A DNA stretch of 64,000 bases, taken from Bacteroidia bacterium. GTDB lineage: Bacteria; Bacteroidota; Bacteroidia; J057. The notes beneath the pieces were generated by a model. The model was not told the DNA's origin, did not search any database, and saw only the letters and a program-made list of their open reading frames with translations. The stretch is from contig JAWKNO010000003.1 in assembly GCA_041391665.1 (NCBI GenBank), positions 186,001 to 250,000 on the forward strand, written 5' to 3'. Positions 16,044 through 25,040 of this stretch are shown here, piece by piece (position 1 is the stretch's first letter; every line of letters begins with the position of its first letter). Both the position numbers and the translations under genes were made by a program.

Positions 16044-19000
16044 GTGTTGAGAATCGGAATCATAACAATTCTTTTTGCAGGAATCCTGATATCGGGACAA
16101 TCTCAGATTGTCCCGCTGCCTTCACATAGCCTTACCCCTGAAGAGGGTCTCTCTCAAAGTACCAATTCCTACATTTATCAGGATTCTTATGGATTTGTAT
16201 GGATTAGCTCTCTCGAAGGCTTAAACAGATTTGATGGCAGACATATCCAGATTTTTAAACCTGATACATCTGAGAAAAGCATTCTGGGACGCAATATTCA
16301 AAGCGATTTTTTTGAAGATAGCAAAGGAAATATCTGGTTTACTACCGAAGCGGGAATCAACTGTTACAGGCGAAGTCGTGGCAATTTTGACCAGTACGGG
16401 ATTTTTTATCATGGCATATCGCTCAAAAATAAAATCCACTACGCTTTTTATCTCGAACGAGACCGATTTCTTTGGGTCATTTGCCAGAACAATCTGTTTG
16501 TATTTGATACCCATCAAAAAGACACGCTTCTTACCAGCCAATATCTTCATCCCTTGCCTGGTGTACGTTGCCATGTCTCAGTGGATGCGGAGGGGTATGT
16601 AAGCCAGGTGTTGGCATGTTATTGGGATAATCCTCCCGGAGGTTGTGAAATCATCAATTATGACCGGGAGAGAAACGTTGTTCAAAAACAATCATACCCG
16701 ATTCTCAACAATACCTTCGTTTACTTTGATGGTAAAATAGAAGACGAAAACCGTATTTGGATATCTACCAGCCAGGGAATACTAAAAATAGATAACACCG
16801 GCCAAAACCAATCCGGCAACAATTTTTTCGCATATAAAACAGGTCAGACACACAGAAAAATCACGCCTTTTACCGATGGGAAATTTCTCGTGAAAGTTGG
16901 GCGAAATGATATAGCCGTATTTGACCCCGCCCAGAATAGCTTTTCATTATTAATAAGTAGTATAAGCAAACTGGGAGAAGCTATCCATCTGAGCAAAACA
17001 AATACCCTTTGGAATTCAGTAGAAGGTGTCGGCGTCGAATATAGACAGTTGACACCCGTCACTTTTTCTCAACCCATCGCACCGAATCAAACAGGAGCCA
17101 TTTGGGCAATTTATTCATTCAAAGATAGTTCCGTCGCGGTGCTGGCCAATTCCAGGAACACCTATATCCAAAGTGCTGACGGAAATATCTCCCAAACTAC
17201 CTTGAACCGGTTTTCAAAAATTCTGGAAGACAAATCAGGCGTAATGTGGGAAATCTCAGAAGCCGGATTGGGTATCAGAGATATGAAGACAGGATTATAT
17301 GTATCTTTTATCCAAACGGGTTTCAACTTTATTTTTTACGATTTGGCGGAATACGAATCTGAATTACTTATCGCAACAAACAGAGGATTATTTACTTTCA
17401 ACAAAAAAACACTAGCATTTGACAGTCTTCATTTTGTAACAGAAGATCCATACATCCTGAATGTACTATCCGACCGGCAGGGCCGAATTTGGATGGGTAC
17501 AGGCGAAAGACTGGATGTTTGGGAAAGGATAGGAAAAGACTCTTTAGCGGTTATTCGTTCGTACCCGGGAAATGGGTTGGTTAACCACATCGTTGAGGAT
17601 ACTTTTTCGCATACGATTTGGGTTGCGACCTCTTCCGGGTTGGGCAAAATAAACAACCATACACTGGACATGGATTTGATTGGGGTCAAAAATGGATTAC
17701 CCGAAATTTACCTATATGCGATAGTTCCCGACGGAGAAGAAAGGATATGGTTAAGTACCAACCAGGGTATCTATTGTTATTATCCCAAGCGCAATTTTTC
17801 CCGACAGTTTACTACCCGAAATGGACTGAGCTCCCGCGAATACAGTGCAGGAGCGGGAATTAAGGATCGGAATGGTTTTATATGGTTTGGGGGAAATCAA
17901 GGGGTTGACCGTTTTCACCCGGATTCTGTAAAAGATGCGGGCCATGCGCCACTGCTGTCTATTGTGGGATTGCACATAAATGGAGAATTATGGAAAGATG
18001 ACCATCAATCCATAGAAACCCTCAATGACCTGGAACTTAAATACTATCAGAAAAGCATACAGTTTGACCTGGCTGCGATGGAGTATCTGGACCCGGGCCA
18101 CAATCAATACAAGGTGCAAATGATCGGACTTGACACAACCTGGCGGGATCTGGGAACACAAAACTTTGTTACCTACTCCAACCTTAATCCGGGATCCTAT
18201 GATTTCAAGTTCACCGCAAGTAATGCAGAAGGAATTTGGCAGGAACATCCCAAGGCCTTCCATTTTACGATTCATCCCCATTTTACCCAAACGGTCTGGT
18301 TCCGCCTGTTGATGTTTACCTTAGCACTCGCAATAGTTGGTTTTGCCACCGCCTTTTACTACCGCTACAGACTCAATCAACAGCAATTGGTGGCAGAAAA
18401 ACAACAACGTGAGGCTGAAAAAAGAGAGAGTCTCCTGCAAAATGAACTTAAACTCCGGGAACAACGCGACAGAATCGCTTCTGATATTCATGATGAACTC
18501 GGTACAGGTCTTTCCCGGCTGCGAATATTAGGTGTTTCAGCCCGAAGAAACGCAGAGCCTGAAAAATTGATACAGGCACTTAAAAATGTCTCTGAACTGG
18601 CAGAAGAACTCGACACGAACCGAAGGGCGCTCTCCTGGGCCACTGATCCTGAAATGGACCAATTGAGCAGCCTTTTGGCAAGAATTCGAAGAGAATCAGC
18701 AGAAATGTTTGAAGCATTACAGTTGATTTACCGGATTGATATCGATGAAATAAAAACGGATGTCCCGCTCAATGGTAAATTTCGCCTAAATATGTTGCGC
18801 ATTGTAAAGGAGTTGCTTACGAATGTTGCCCGCCATGCAAAAGCAACAAGTATTGATTTACAAATATTACTAACTGATTTAGGTCTAAAAATCATACTTT
18901 CTGATGATGGGGAAGGTATTTCGGCATCAGCGAATCTTACCGGAAAAGGGATCAGAAGTATCAGAAAAAGGGTTTCAGACATAAATGGTACCGTCGAATG

Positions 19001-19064
19001 GCTGGCCAATACCCCTCAGGGTACAAAAGTCATCATTGAGGCCCCATACCCCAAAGCCACATAA
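16044..19064 (+). CDS. Two-component propeller sensor histidine kinase
   Basis: 1006 aa, GTG start. Signal peptide (1-21), then two seven-bladed propeller-type regions of regulator-propeller repeats (recurring D-x-x-G-x-x-W motifs such as D-S-Y-G-F-V-W-I), a Y_Y_Y immunoglobulin-like domain (~680-745), one membrane helix (~752-775), a coiled coil, and a HisKA_3 phospho-acceptor domain with His816 in S-D-I-H-D-E-L-G-T-G. The HATPase domain follows, with N-box (E-L-L-T-N-V-A-R-H) and D-D-G-E-G. The periplasmic propeller probably senses an extracellular polymer or peptide and the kinase phosphorylates the NarL-type regulator 62 bp downstream. Unlike hybrid two-component systems, the regulator is a separate protein. 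Confidence 0.94.
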   Translation: MLRIGIITILFAGILISGQSQIVPLPSHSLTPEEGLSQSTNSYIYQDSYGFVWISSLEGLNRFDGRHIQIFKPDTSEKSILGRNIQSDFFEDSKGNIWFTTEAGINCYRRSRGNFDQYGIFYHGISLKNKIHYAFYLERDRFLWVICQNNLFVFDTHQKDTLLTSQYLHPLPGVRCHVSVDAEGYVSQVLACYWDNPPGGCEIINYDRERNVVQKQSYPILNNTFVYFDGKIEDENRIWISTSQGILKIDNTGQNQSGNNFFAYKTGQTHRKITPFTDGKFLVKVGRNDIAVFDPAQNSFSLLISSISKLGEAIHLSKTNTLWNSVEGVGVEYRQLTPVTFSQPIAPNQTGAIWAIYSFKDSSVAVLANSRNTYIQSADGNISQTTLNRFSKILEDKSGVMWEISEAGLGIRDMKTGLYVSFIQTGFNFIFYDLAEYESELLIATNRGLFTFNKKTLAFDSLHFVTEDPYILNVLSDRQGRIWMGTGERLDVWERIGKDSLAVIRSYPGNGLVNHIVEDTFSHTIWVATSSGLGKINNHTLDMDLIGVKNGLPEIYLYAIVPDGEERIWLSTNQGIYCYYPKRNFSRQFTTRNGLSSREYSAGAGIKDRNGFIWFGGNQGVDRFHPDSVKDAGHAPLLSIVGLHINGELWKDDHQSIETLNDLELKYYQKSIQFDLAAMEYLDPGHNQYKVQMIGLDTTWRDLGTQNFVTYSNLNPGSYDFKFTASNAEGIWQEHPKAFHFTIHPHFTQTVWFRLLMFTLALAIVGFATAFYYRYRLNQQQLVAEKQQREAEKRESLLQNELKLREQRDRIASDIHDELGTGLSRLRILGVSARRNAEPEKLIQALKNVSELAEELDTNRRALSWATDPEMDQLSSLLARIRRESAEMFEALQLIYRIDIDEIKTDVPLNGKFRLNMLRIVKELLTNVARHAKATSIDLQILLTDLGLKIILSDDGEGISASANLTGKGIRSIRKRVSDINGTVEWLANTPQGTKVIIEAPYPKAT

Positions 19065-19076
19065 ACGAAAGTGGTA

Positions 19077-19107
19077 TTGCGGCTCTTTATAACGAAAAGT
19101 ACATTTG
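19077..19107 (+). promoter_or_regulatory. Bacteroidota consensus promoter for the response regulator
   Basis: TTG (19077-19079), 20-bp spacer, TACATTTG (19100-19107): a perfect match to TTG-N20-TAnnTTTG. Transcription would start about 12-14 bp before the ATG at 19127, so the regulator can be made independently of the kinase gene. Confidence 0.7.
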
Positions 19108-19126
19108 TCATATAACAACCCAGGCT

Positions 19127-19783
19127 ATGAAAAAAATAACAGTAATGATCGTAGAGGATGATCCGGAATTTCAGCAATGGCTGGAATCAGAGATAGATTC
19201 CTTTCAGGGATTTACCTACCTGGGATGTTGTGATTCAGCAGAAGATGCGCTCACCCAAATTCCCATAAAAAATCCGGACATAGTCCTCATGGACATAAAG
19301 TTGCCAGGAAAAATGGATGGGATTGAGTGTTTGTTGCGTCTTAAGCTTGTCAAACCTCAAATGCGTTTTATGATCATTACTTCTTACGGCGATGACGAAC
19401 GTGTTTTTGAGGCACTGAAAGCAGGCGCAGAAGGTTATATTTTAAAAGGAGACATCCCCGGTGCCTTGCAAAGGCAACTGGAAGATTTTTGTGCAGGAGG
19501 GGCGCCCATGAGTCCTGAGATCGCGAAGAAAGTAATATCAAGTTTTCATCAGCCACCCAGGCAGGTAATCGCACTGGAAGAACTCACGGAAAGAGAAAGG
19601 CTGATTTTAAACCTGCTGTCCCAGGGCCTTCTATACAAAGAAATCGCCGCAAAACTCCCCAATGAAAATGACGCATCAAAAACAATCTCGGAAGGCACAG
19701 TGAAAGTGCATGTACATCACATTTATCAAAAACTCCAGGTCAACAACCGCGCCGAAGCCATGATCCTCTATTTGGGGAAATAG
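19127..19783 (+). CDS. NarL/FixJ-family response regulator
   Basis: 218 aa. Receiver domain 1-125 with acidic pocket Asp11/Asp12, phospho-acceptor Asp56 (V-L-M-D-I-K-L-P) and Lys at the K-G-D-I-P end. LuxR-type helix-turn-helix at ~150-218 (L-T-E-R-E-R-L-I-L then G-T-V-K-V-H-V-H-H-I-Y). It should be the partner of the HisKA_3 kinase just upstream. Its own consensus promoter lies in the 62-bp gap. Regulated genes unknown. Confidence 0.94.
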   Translation: MKKITVMIVEDDPEFQQWLESEIDSFQGFTYLGCCDSAEDALTQIPIKNPDIVLMDIKLPGKMDGIECLLRLKLVKPQMRFMIITSYGDDERVFEALKAGAEGYILKGDIPGALQRQLEDFCAGGAPMSPEIAKKVISSFHQPPRQVIALEELTERERLILNLLSQGLLYKEIAAKLPNENDASKTISEGTVKVHVHHIYQKLQVNNRAEAMILYLGK

Positions 19784-19832
19784 GCAGAATCCATTCCCCG
19801 GTACAGAATTTTGTTAAATAGTTTCAAAACAA

Positions 19833-19881
19833 CCTATGCGTCAAATTATCGCGCATAGGACGTGCGCGCCTGTTTCGCACG
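19833..19881. other. Two adjacent perfect inverted repeats
   Basis: CCTATGCG/CGCATAGG (19833-19840 and 19852-19859), followed at once by CGTGCG/CGCACG (19861-19866 and 19876-19881). They lie between the response regulator and the BNR-repeat gene. No T-run follows, so they may be regulatory or leader hairpins rather than intrinsic terminators. Confidence 0.5.
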
Positions 19882-19951
19882 GGGAAAGGTATGTGCAAAT
19901 AGGAAGAATAACCGACAAGCTTTTAAATACAACATCTATACATCAACACAA

Positions 19952-21352
19952 ATGAAACTAAACTTCAACTCAATACGATACGTAGCCGCAGGGTTACTTT
20001 TGATTTGCCTCTCCACAGCAAACCTCCGGGCCCAGTGGCAAGCTTTCACACCTGTGCTTTCCGACACAATAGGCATTTCCGACCTGCGCATTGCGCAAGA
20101 CAATGACTCCGTAGCCTGGGCAGTCGCCATGAAATACGATGTCGATTCTACGCAATATGGCTGGGTCCCTATAGACAGCCTGTTTTTTGTAAAAACTGCC
20201 GACGCAGGTGCGACCTGGTCGGGCGGGAAAATTCCATTGGGGATAGAGCCCTATGCCAGTAATATTTGCCCTATAAGTGCCGATGAAGCCTGGGTCACCG
20301 GGATCGATGCTGATTATTTCAGCTATATCATGCACACCACCGATGGGGGCCTGTCCTGGCAGCGGCAGTTTGAAACAGGATTTGCGGAAGGCAGCTCTTA
20401 TATCAATCTGGTGCATTTCTGGGACGCACAACACGGCGTCGCGATGGGCGACCCTGCCGTATCTGCCAATGACACTATCCCTTTCTTCGAGATCTACACC
20501 ACCAGCGACGGGGGACAAAACTGGACCCGCACGGGCAGCAACAACATTCCCGCCGTACTGCCGGATGAGTATGGATTTAGCGGCAACTATTTTGTCAGTG
20601 GTGAAACCATTTGGTTTTCTACGTTCAATTTTAATTCCTTTACCTGGGTCCGGGCTTTTCGGTCCACCGACAGAGGATTGAGTTGGACGGCAAGTGATGC
20701 GCTGGCGGGAGACCTTTCCTTTGCAGATTCATTGCACGGCGTGGGTTCTGAGTATGGCGAACCTTCTTACCTCCTTCGCTACACTGCCGACGGCGGGACA
20801 ACGTGGACAGATCTCCCGGAAATGGAACCCGGATTGATCAGCTCTCTCGTGCTCATCCCCGAATCATACTACATCCTGGCCGTGGTACGTACCAACAATA
20901 TCACCGGCCCATTCCGCACGATAATCAGCACGGACCTTGGCACATCATGGACAGAAATCGGCACGAGCGAACTGGCCGGCAACGCAAAATTCAGGAGTCC
21001 CCGCCTCGGCTATGCAGGAGAATGGCAGCCCAGCGACCACGCTACCCGGATGTACAAATATGCAGGGAGCCCGCTGACCGGTCTATTTTCAGGAAAGACT
21101 TTGCAGGCCCAGGTGATTGTAGCACCCAATCCCACCGCTGATATACTGAGTGTATTCATCGACGCCGACCAGCCCGCCGACTATACCTTACTCCTCAACG
21201 ACGCAGCAGGTCGCCTCATCACCCGGCTACATCTCGACAAAGCCGCCCAGGGTAGCACACAATTGGACCTGCGCACGCTGCCTGCGGGAATCTATACGCT
21301 CACAGTGAGTAGTGAGAAGGGCTATGCGACAAAGCGGGTGGTGAAGCAGTAG
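19952..21352 (+). CDS. T9SS-sorted BNR/Asp-box repeat protein
   Basis: 466 aa from the ATG at 19952, chosen because it begins a clean signal peptide (K2, hydrophobic 12-22, cut after L-R-A-Q); the upstream in-frame extension lies on hairpins. The body is a beta-propeller of the sialidase/Ycf48 type with at least six Asp-box-like motifs (T-D-G-G-L-S-W, S-D-G-G-Q-N-W, T-D-R-G-L-S-W, A-D-G-G-T-T-W and others). The last ~80 residues form a type A T9SS sorting domain: P-N-P-T near the start, Y-T-L-L-L-N-D-A-A-G-R, L-P-A-G-I-Y-T-L-T-V and a basic end. So it is exported through the outer membrane and released or attached to the surface. Substrate unknown; no catalytic sialidase residues were identified. 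Confidence 0.92.
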   Translation: MKLNFNSIRYVAAGLLLICLSTANLRAQWQAFTPVLSDTIGISDLRIAQDNDSVAWAVAMKYDVDSTQYGWVPIDSLFFVKTADAGATWSGGKIPLGIEPYASNICPISADEAWVTGIDADYFSYIMHTTDGGLSWQRQFETGFAEGSSYINLVHFWDAQHGVAMGDPAVSANDTIPFFEIYTTSDGGQNWTRTGSNNIPAVLPDEYGFSGNYFVSGETIWFSTFNFNSFTWVRAFRSTDRGLSWTASDALAGDLSFADSLHGVGSEYGEPSYLLRYTADGGTTWTDLPEMEPGLISSLVLIPESYYILAVVRTNNITGPFRTIISTDLGTSWTEIGTSELAGNAKFRSPRLGYAGEWQPSDHATRMYKYAGSPLTGLFSGKTLQAQVIVAPNPTADILSVFIDADQPADYTLLLNDAAGRLITRLHLDKAAQGSTQLDLRTLPAGIYTLTVSSEKGYATKRVVKQ

Positions 21353-21430
21353 CAAAACCTTGGGTACACAGCGAAAAGTGGGAAAGAAGTGGCAAATGCT
21401 GAATTAACATAAACTATAACAAATCTATCT

Positions 21431-22372
21431 ATGAATCGCAATCAATCCAATTACACCATGTCCCAACTCGAACGGGAATTTGAGCTTGAGATGGAAAATC
21501 ACAACCACACCCCTTCCGATGAGGAGATGGAAGCCGAACTCGAAAGTATGCTCGACGGAGATGAATCTGAGTACGAATACGAAGAGGATTCTCCCGAAAG
21601 TGAATACGAATACGAAGAAGACCCCGAGGACAACGAATATGAGTACGAAGAAGATTATTCCTCCGGAAGTTATGCCGAACGTCTCTACGAATTGTCCCAG
21701 CGTGAGTTTGAATCGGAGTATGAATTTGAAAGCGAACTCGACCAGATTGTGGACGACATGCACCGGGAATTTTTCTTCGGGAAACTGTTCAAAAAACTGA
21801 AAAACAGCAAATTTGCCAAAGGTCTTATTAAAAAAGGCCTCAAATTCGCCCGACCTTTTGCGAGCTTTATTCCTGGCGGAAGCCTCGTTATGGACGGATT
21901 AAATGCTGCAACTGATTTGCTTGGCGAAAATGTCAAATCCCGAGCTAAATCTCTGAGTAAAAGAGCCATCAAAGCAGTACGGAAAGAAGCCAAAGCATTA
22001 ACCAAAGACGTGGCCGCAATGGGGGTGGCACCTGAAAATACGGAAGAAGCCAACCAACAGGTTGCTCAAAATGTAACCGATACCATCCAGACAGCCATGG
22101 AGTTTGCCGCTGACAATATTCACTACGAAATTGATGACCCCATCGAAGCAGATCGCCTGGCAAGCCGTGCGTTTGAGACCGCACTACAGCAGGCCTCTCC
22201 GACGCCCCCGGTAGTATCACCAGGACGCCCACAGACTCCTCCTCCTCCCCGGGTAAGAGATCACCGCTCGCAAAGCGGAAAAGGGGTAAGAGTCATTAAT
22301 CTGCGTGAAAAACCTGGTGAGGAAATTGAAAAAATTGTTATTGTCATCCGAGACAATCCTCGTCGCCGATGA
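21431..22372 (+). CDS. Acidic Tyr/Glu-repeat protein, first gene of protease operon
   Basis: 313 aa, not assigned to a family. The N-terminus is strongly acidic and repetitive: three copies of E-Y-E-Y-E-E-D (~48-78), then E-S-E-Y-E-F-E-S-E. A basic, Lys-rich segment with F-G-K-L-F-K-K-L-K follows at ~115-135, a short apolar stretch with S-F-I-P-G-G-S at ~140-165, Pro-rich 255-275 and a basic C-terminus. No signal peptide. Acidic E/Y/F-rich leaders followed by an amphipathic segment recur in bacterial proteins next to proteases and contractile-injection cargo, but I cannot name the family. Its TGA overlaps the next gene's ATG (ATGA), so the two are coupled. Confidence 0.75.
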   Translation: MNRNQSNYTMSQLEREFELEMENHNHTPSDEEMEAELESMLDGDESEYEYEEDSPESEYEYEEDPEDNEYEYEEDYSSGSYAERLYELSQREFESEYEFESELDQIVDDMHREFFFGKLFKKLKNSKFAKGLIKKGLKFARPFASFIPGGSLVMDGLNAATDLLGENVKSRAKSLSKRAIKAVRKEAKALTKDVAAMGVAPENTEEANQQVAQNVTDTIQTAMEFAADNIHYEIDDPIEADRLASRAFETALQQASPTPPVVSPGRPQTPPPPRVRDHRSQSGKGVRVINLREKPGEEIEKIVIVIRDNPRRR

Positions 22373-23610
22373 ACGCGCCCCTGCATCGTTACGCCGCTAC
22401 ACTGCGTCGGATCGAAGCCCTTACCTCGCTGCAGAAAATGGTGGCGCTTCCCCCTGAGTCGGATATATCTCCCCGGCAATGGAATGCGCTCAACCACGCC
22501 CTGCATGTTTCGGCAGAAAAACTGGAACAACCCCTAACAGAACACATAAAGGTACTGCTCCGATCCAACCCCGCAGATATGGATATACAGCGTAAGTTGT
22601 ACGCAGCACTCGGGGAAACCGAACTCCGGCTGACCAAAGCTTACAAGTTTTTTGATATGTATGCTGACATCCTCTCGCAGCGGCTAATCCCCGGATTAGG
22701 ATCGTTACTGGCGGGGTGTGATGCACTCGCACAGGATGCGCTTTACCGTAATCATCCGGCACTCCATCTGGTTGAACCGCCACTGGTGCATGTGGATCCT
22801 CATTTTGGAGCTTCCATCGCACGGCAGGATGTACGACTCCCCGATGGCACCGCCAATCCTATGGCCATGATTCAGATTCCGTATTCCCGCATTTTGGAAA
22901 AATGGAATCTCACCTCCATCCTGCACGAAGCCGGACACGAAGTGATGGTGAGGCTGGGAATGGTCGGTCTCTGGCCACAGATTGTAGGCGAAGTGCTGAA
23001 AAGAGAAGGGGGTTCTTCGCGTATTCAACATTTGTTTGGAATGTGGATGTCGGAAATTGGCCCCGACTTCTGGACGTTTGGCTGTTCGGGCATTGCTGCG
23101 GCAGGCGGAATACGTGAACTGTTGATTTTGCCTCCAGCGATGATGACACGGGTATCCGATGCAGACCCCCATCCTCCGCCGTGGTTGCGCGTATTGCTCA
23201 ACTTTGAATGGTGCCGGCAGGTCTGGGGAAAAGGTATTTGGGATATTTGGGAGGAAGAATGGCTAAACCTTTTTCCGTTGGAGAATCTACCGGAAAAACA
23301 GGTGCATCTACTCGAAACCTGCCGAAAATACCTGCCCGTAGTAAGCAGGGCAATGTTCACTACCCGATTAAAAGTGTTGTCGGGAAAACCGATGACCGTT
23401 CTTTTTGACCTCGAAAACCTCCACCCGGCAAAACTACAACCGATTGCCGCGAGTGCAAAATCCGGCAAACTGACTCTACGCGGATTGCGCCCTTCGGCTC
23501 AGCTTGCGGTATTCCGTCTGGTGAAGGAATCCCAATACCTCTCTCCCGAAAACCTGGACAAGGTGATGGGAGAATGGCTCAAAAAACTAAAACATTTTGT
23601 AAACGATTAA
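22369..23610 (+). CDS. Putative gluzincin-type metalloprotease
   Basis: 413 aa, no signal peptide. The zinc motif H-E-A-G-H is at 186-190, preceded by a hydrophobic helix as in gluzincins. A candidate third ligand is Glu229 in M-S-E-I-G-P-D (an E-x-x-x-D pattern, Asp233). The N-terminal 170 residues are helical with no recognised domain. I cannot place it in a named peptidase family. It overlaps the acidic-repeat gene by four bases and is followed after 10 bp by another unknown gene, so all three are made together; the acidic protein could be its substrate, partner or export leader (inference). Confidence 0.72.
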   Translation: MNAPLHRYAATLRRIEALTSLQKMVALPPESDISPRQWNALNHALHVSAEKLEQPLTEHIKVLLRSNPADMDIQRKLYAALGETELRLTKAYKFFDMYADILSQRLIPGLGSLLAGCDALAQDALYRNHPALHLVEPPLVHVDPHFGASIARQDVRLPDGTANPMAMIQIPYSRILEKWNLTSILHEAGHEVMVRLGMVGLWPQIVGEVLKREGGSSRIQHLFGMWMSEIGPDFWTFGCSGIAAAGGIRELLILPPAMMTRVSDADPHPPPWLRVLLNFEWCRQVWGKGIWDIWEEEWLNLFPLENLPEKQVHLLETCRKYLPVVSRAMFTTRLKVLSGKPMTVLFDLENLHPAKLQPIAASAKSGKLTLRGLRPSAQLAVFRLVKESQYLSPENLDKVMGEWLKKLKHFVND

Positions 23611-23620
23611 TAAAGCATTT

Positions 23621-25009
23621 ATGGCTAAGCAACAAGAAACCAATCTGCCCGAAAAATCGGAAGCGATTCCTACCGAGCAGGTAATTAATGGTGATGCAGA
23701 AAAATTCCTCAATTCGCTGATCACCTTACTAAATCAGACCCAGATCAAAAATGCGGGGGTGTCGCCCGTTTCAAATGACGTAATCATCAACAAAATCAAC
23801 GAGGCCCTTATCAAAACCGAATCGGTTGCCGTGGCATTTCCGCCTTGCGCTGATGTAATGTTGGGCCTCACTGACAGTATTCCCGATTACGAAACCAATA
23901 TCAACAACCTTACGGTCAACCATTTTTTTGCGGAGTATTTTTCTTATGTAGTTGCGGGTAGATTGCCGCATCAGGAGATTCCGTCCGGGCAGCAAGACCG
24001 GAGTCGGTTGGAAAAACTTCTACAATTAAACCCCTGCCTAACCAACGACTGGCCCCCTCAGCATTGCCTTCCTTCCCCCTGTATCAAGTTGGAAGGCAAC
24101 CGACGTATAGTTGCTGAAAATCAAAAACTCAAACGCTTGTTTATCGGCGATCTGGCATGGCTGTATTATATCGAACGAATGGGCACCTTCCAGATGCTGG
24201 GACGAATTCTGGAAGAATACGCTTATCAGGGAGGGATTCCGATGTCAAACGGTTCCGTGCATCCAGATGTAAAAGACGATATGATTGCGATTGTGTTGGA
24301 AGCCATGACCCGGCAGACCGAAAGCGGAAACTCTTCGAAAGTGAGAGATCGTGACGCGGCTTATCGGCGGTCATTTGGCTGGACGACCGAAGCTGGGCGC
24401 AGTTTGAGCCTGAATTCATCGGTAAATACCGCCTTTGGTCAGCAATTCCATAAGTTTATCTACCTGGCCCTTCAGTTTTTCAAAGATAAACGATTGGGAA
24501 CCGCCATTCGCGCTACCAACAACAATACCGGCATCACCTCCACGGCGACCCTCGTTACCATTCGCGACACGATCAGTCTGTTGAGAAAATCATTTGACAA
24601 CTTCAACTACGGACGTAACTACCACACGACCCTGAGCGGCATCGTATGGGCCATTGCCGGGTTAAAACTCGTGGAAGAACTGCGCCAAACCCTGGGCATT
24701 CCCCCCGAATACAACAGCCCGGCGGAGTATATTCCTGTGGCATACCAGAAACTGGTAGTCAAAGGCACCGGTACTGTCCACAACGAAAGCAACCGCTTTG
24801 AAACCCATATTGAATGTGCCAGAAACATTCGCTCCATCCTGCTGGATTTGGAAGTTCTCAACTTTTCCGACGCCAGCGTCAGCGGAGAACTTGAACAGTG
24901 GCTCAACGCCGCCGAAAGCAGCATCGAAGGCTACCGCACCGCCTATCGCACCCTGACCGGCGTGGATTTGGAGACGAGCCAGACACCAGTGATAGAGCAG
25001 GGGGTGTGA
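23621..25009 (+). CDS. Conserved-looking hypothetical protein in protease operon
   Basis: 462 aa, soluble, mainly alpha-helical, no signal peptide or membrane segment. The N-terminus is polar, residues ~95-165 hold a Cys/Pro-rich stretch (N-P-C-L, P-Q-H-C-L-P-S-P-C), and the C-terminal third is helical with acidic residues. I recognise no family or catalytic motif. It follows the metalloprotease-like gene by 10 bp and precedes a second metalloprotease-like gene by 31 bp, so a structural or immunity-like role within this operon is possible but unsupported. Confidence 0.7.
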   Translation: MAKQQETNLPEKSEAIPTEQVINGDAEKFLNSLITLLNQTQIKNAGVSPVSNDVIINKINEALIKTESVAVAFPPCADVMLGLTDSIPDYETNINNLTVNHFFAEYFSYVVAGRLPHQEIPSGQQDRSRLEKLLQLNPCLTNDWPPQHCLPSPCIKLEGNRRIVAENQKLKRLFIGDLAWLYYIERMGTFQMLGRILEEYAYQGGIPMSNGSVHPDVKDDMIAIVLEAMTRQTESGNSSKVRDRDAAYRRSFGWTTEAGRSLSLNSSVNTAFGQQFHKFIYLALQFFKDKRLGTAIRATNNNTGITSTATLVTIRDTISLLRKSFDNFNYGRNYHTTLSGIVWAIAGLKLVEELRQTLGIPPEYNSPAEYIPVAYQKLVVKGTGTVHNESNRFETHIECARNIRSILLDLEVLNFSDASVSGELEQWLNAAESSIEGYRTAYRTLTGVDLETSQTPVIEQGV

Positions 25010-25040
25010 TAAATTTTTTCACCATTAAAACTAATTCACA

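Noticed and set aside
19862..19881. Intrinsic terminator after the response regulator
   Set aside because: Stems are good but no T-run follows either hairpin.
19862..19951. Upstream extension of the T9SS-sorted protein
   Set aside because: It would place 30 residues before a normal signal peptide and lies on hairpins; the start at 19952 is preferred.
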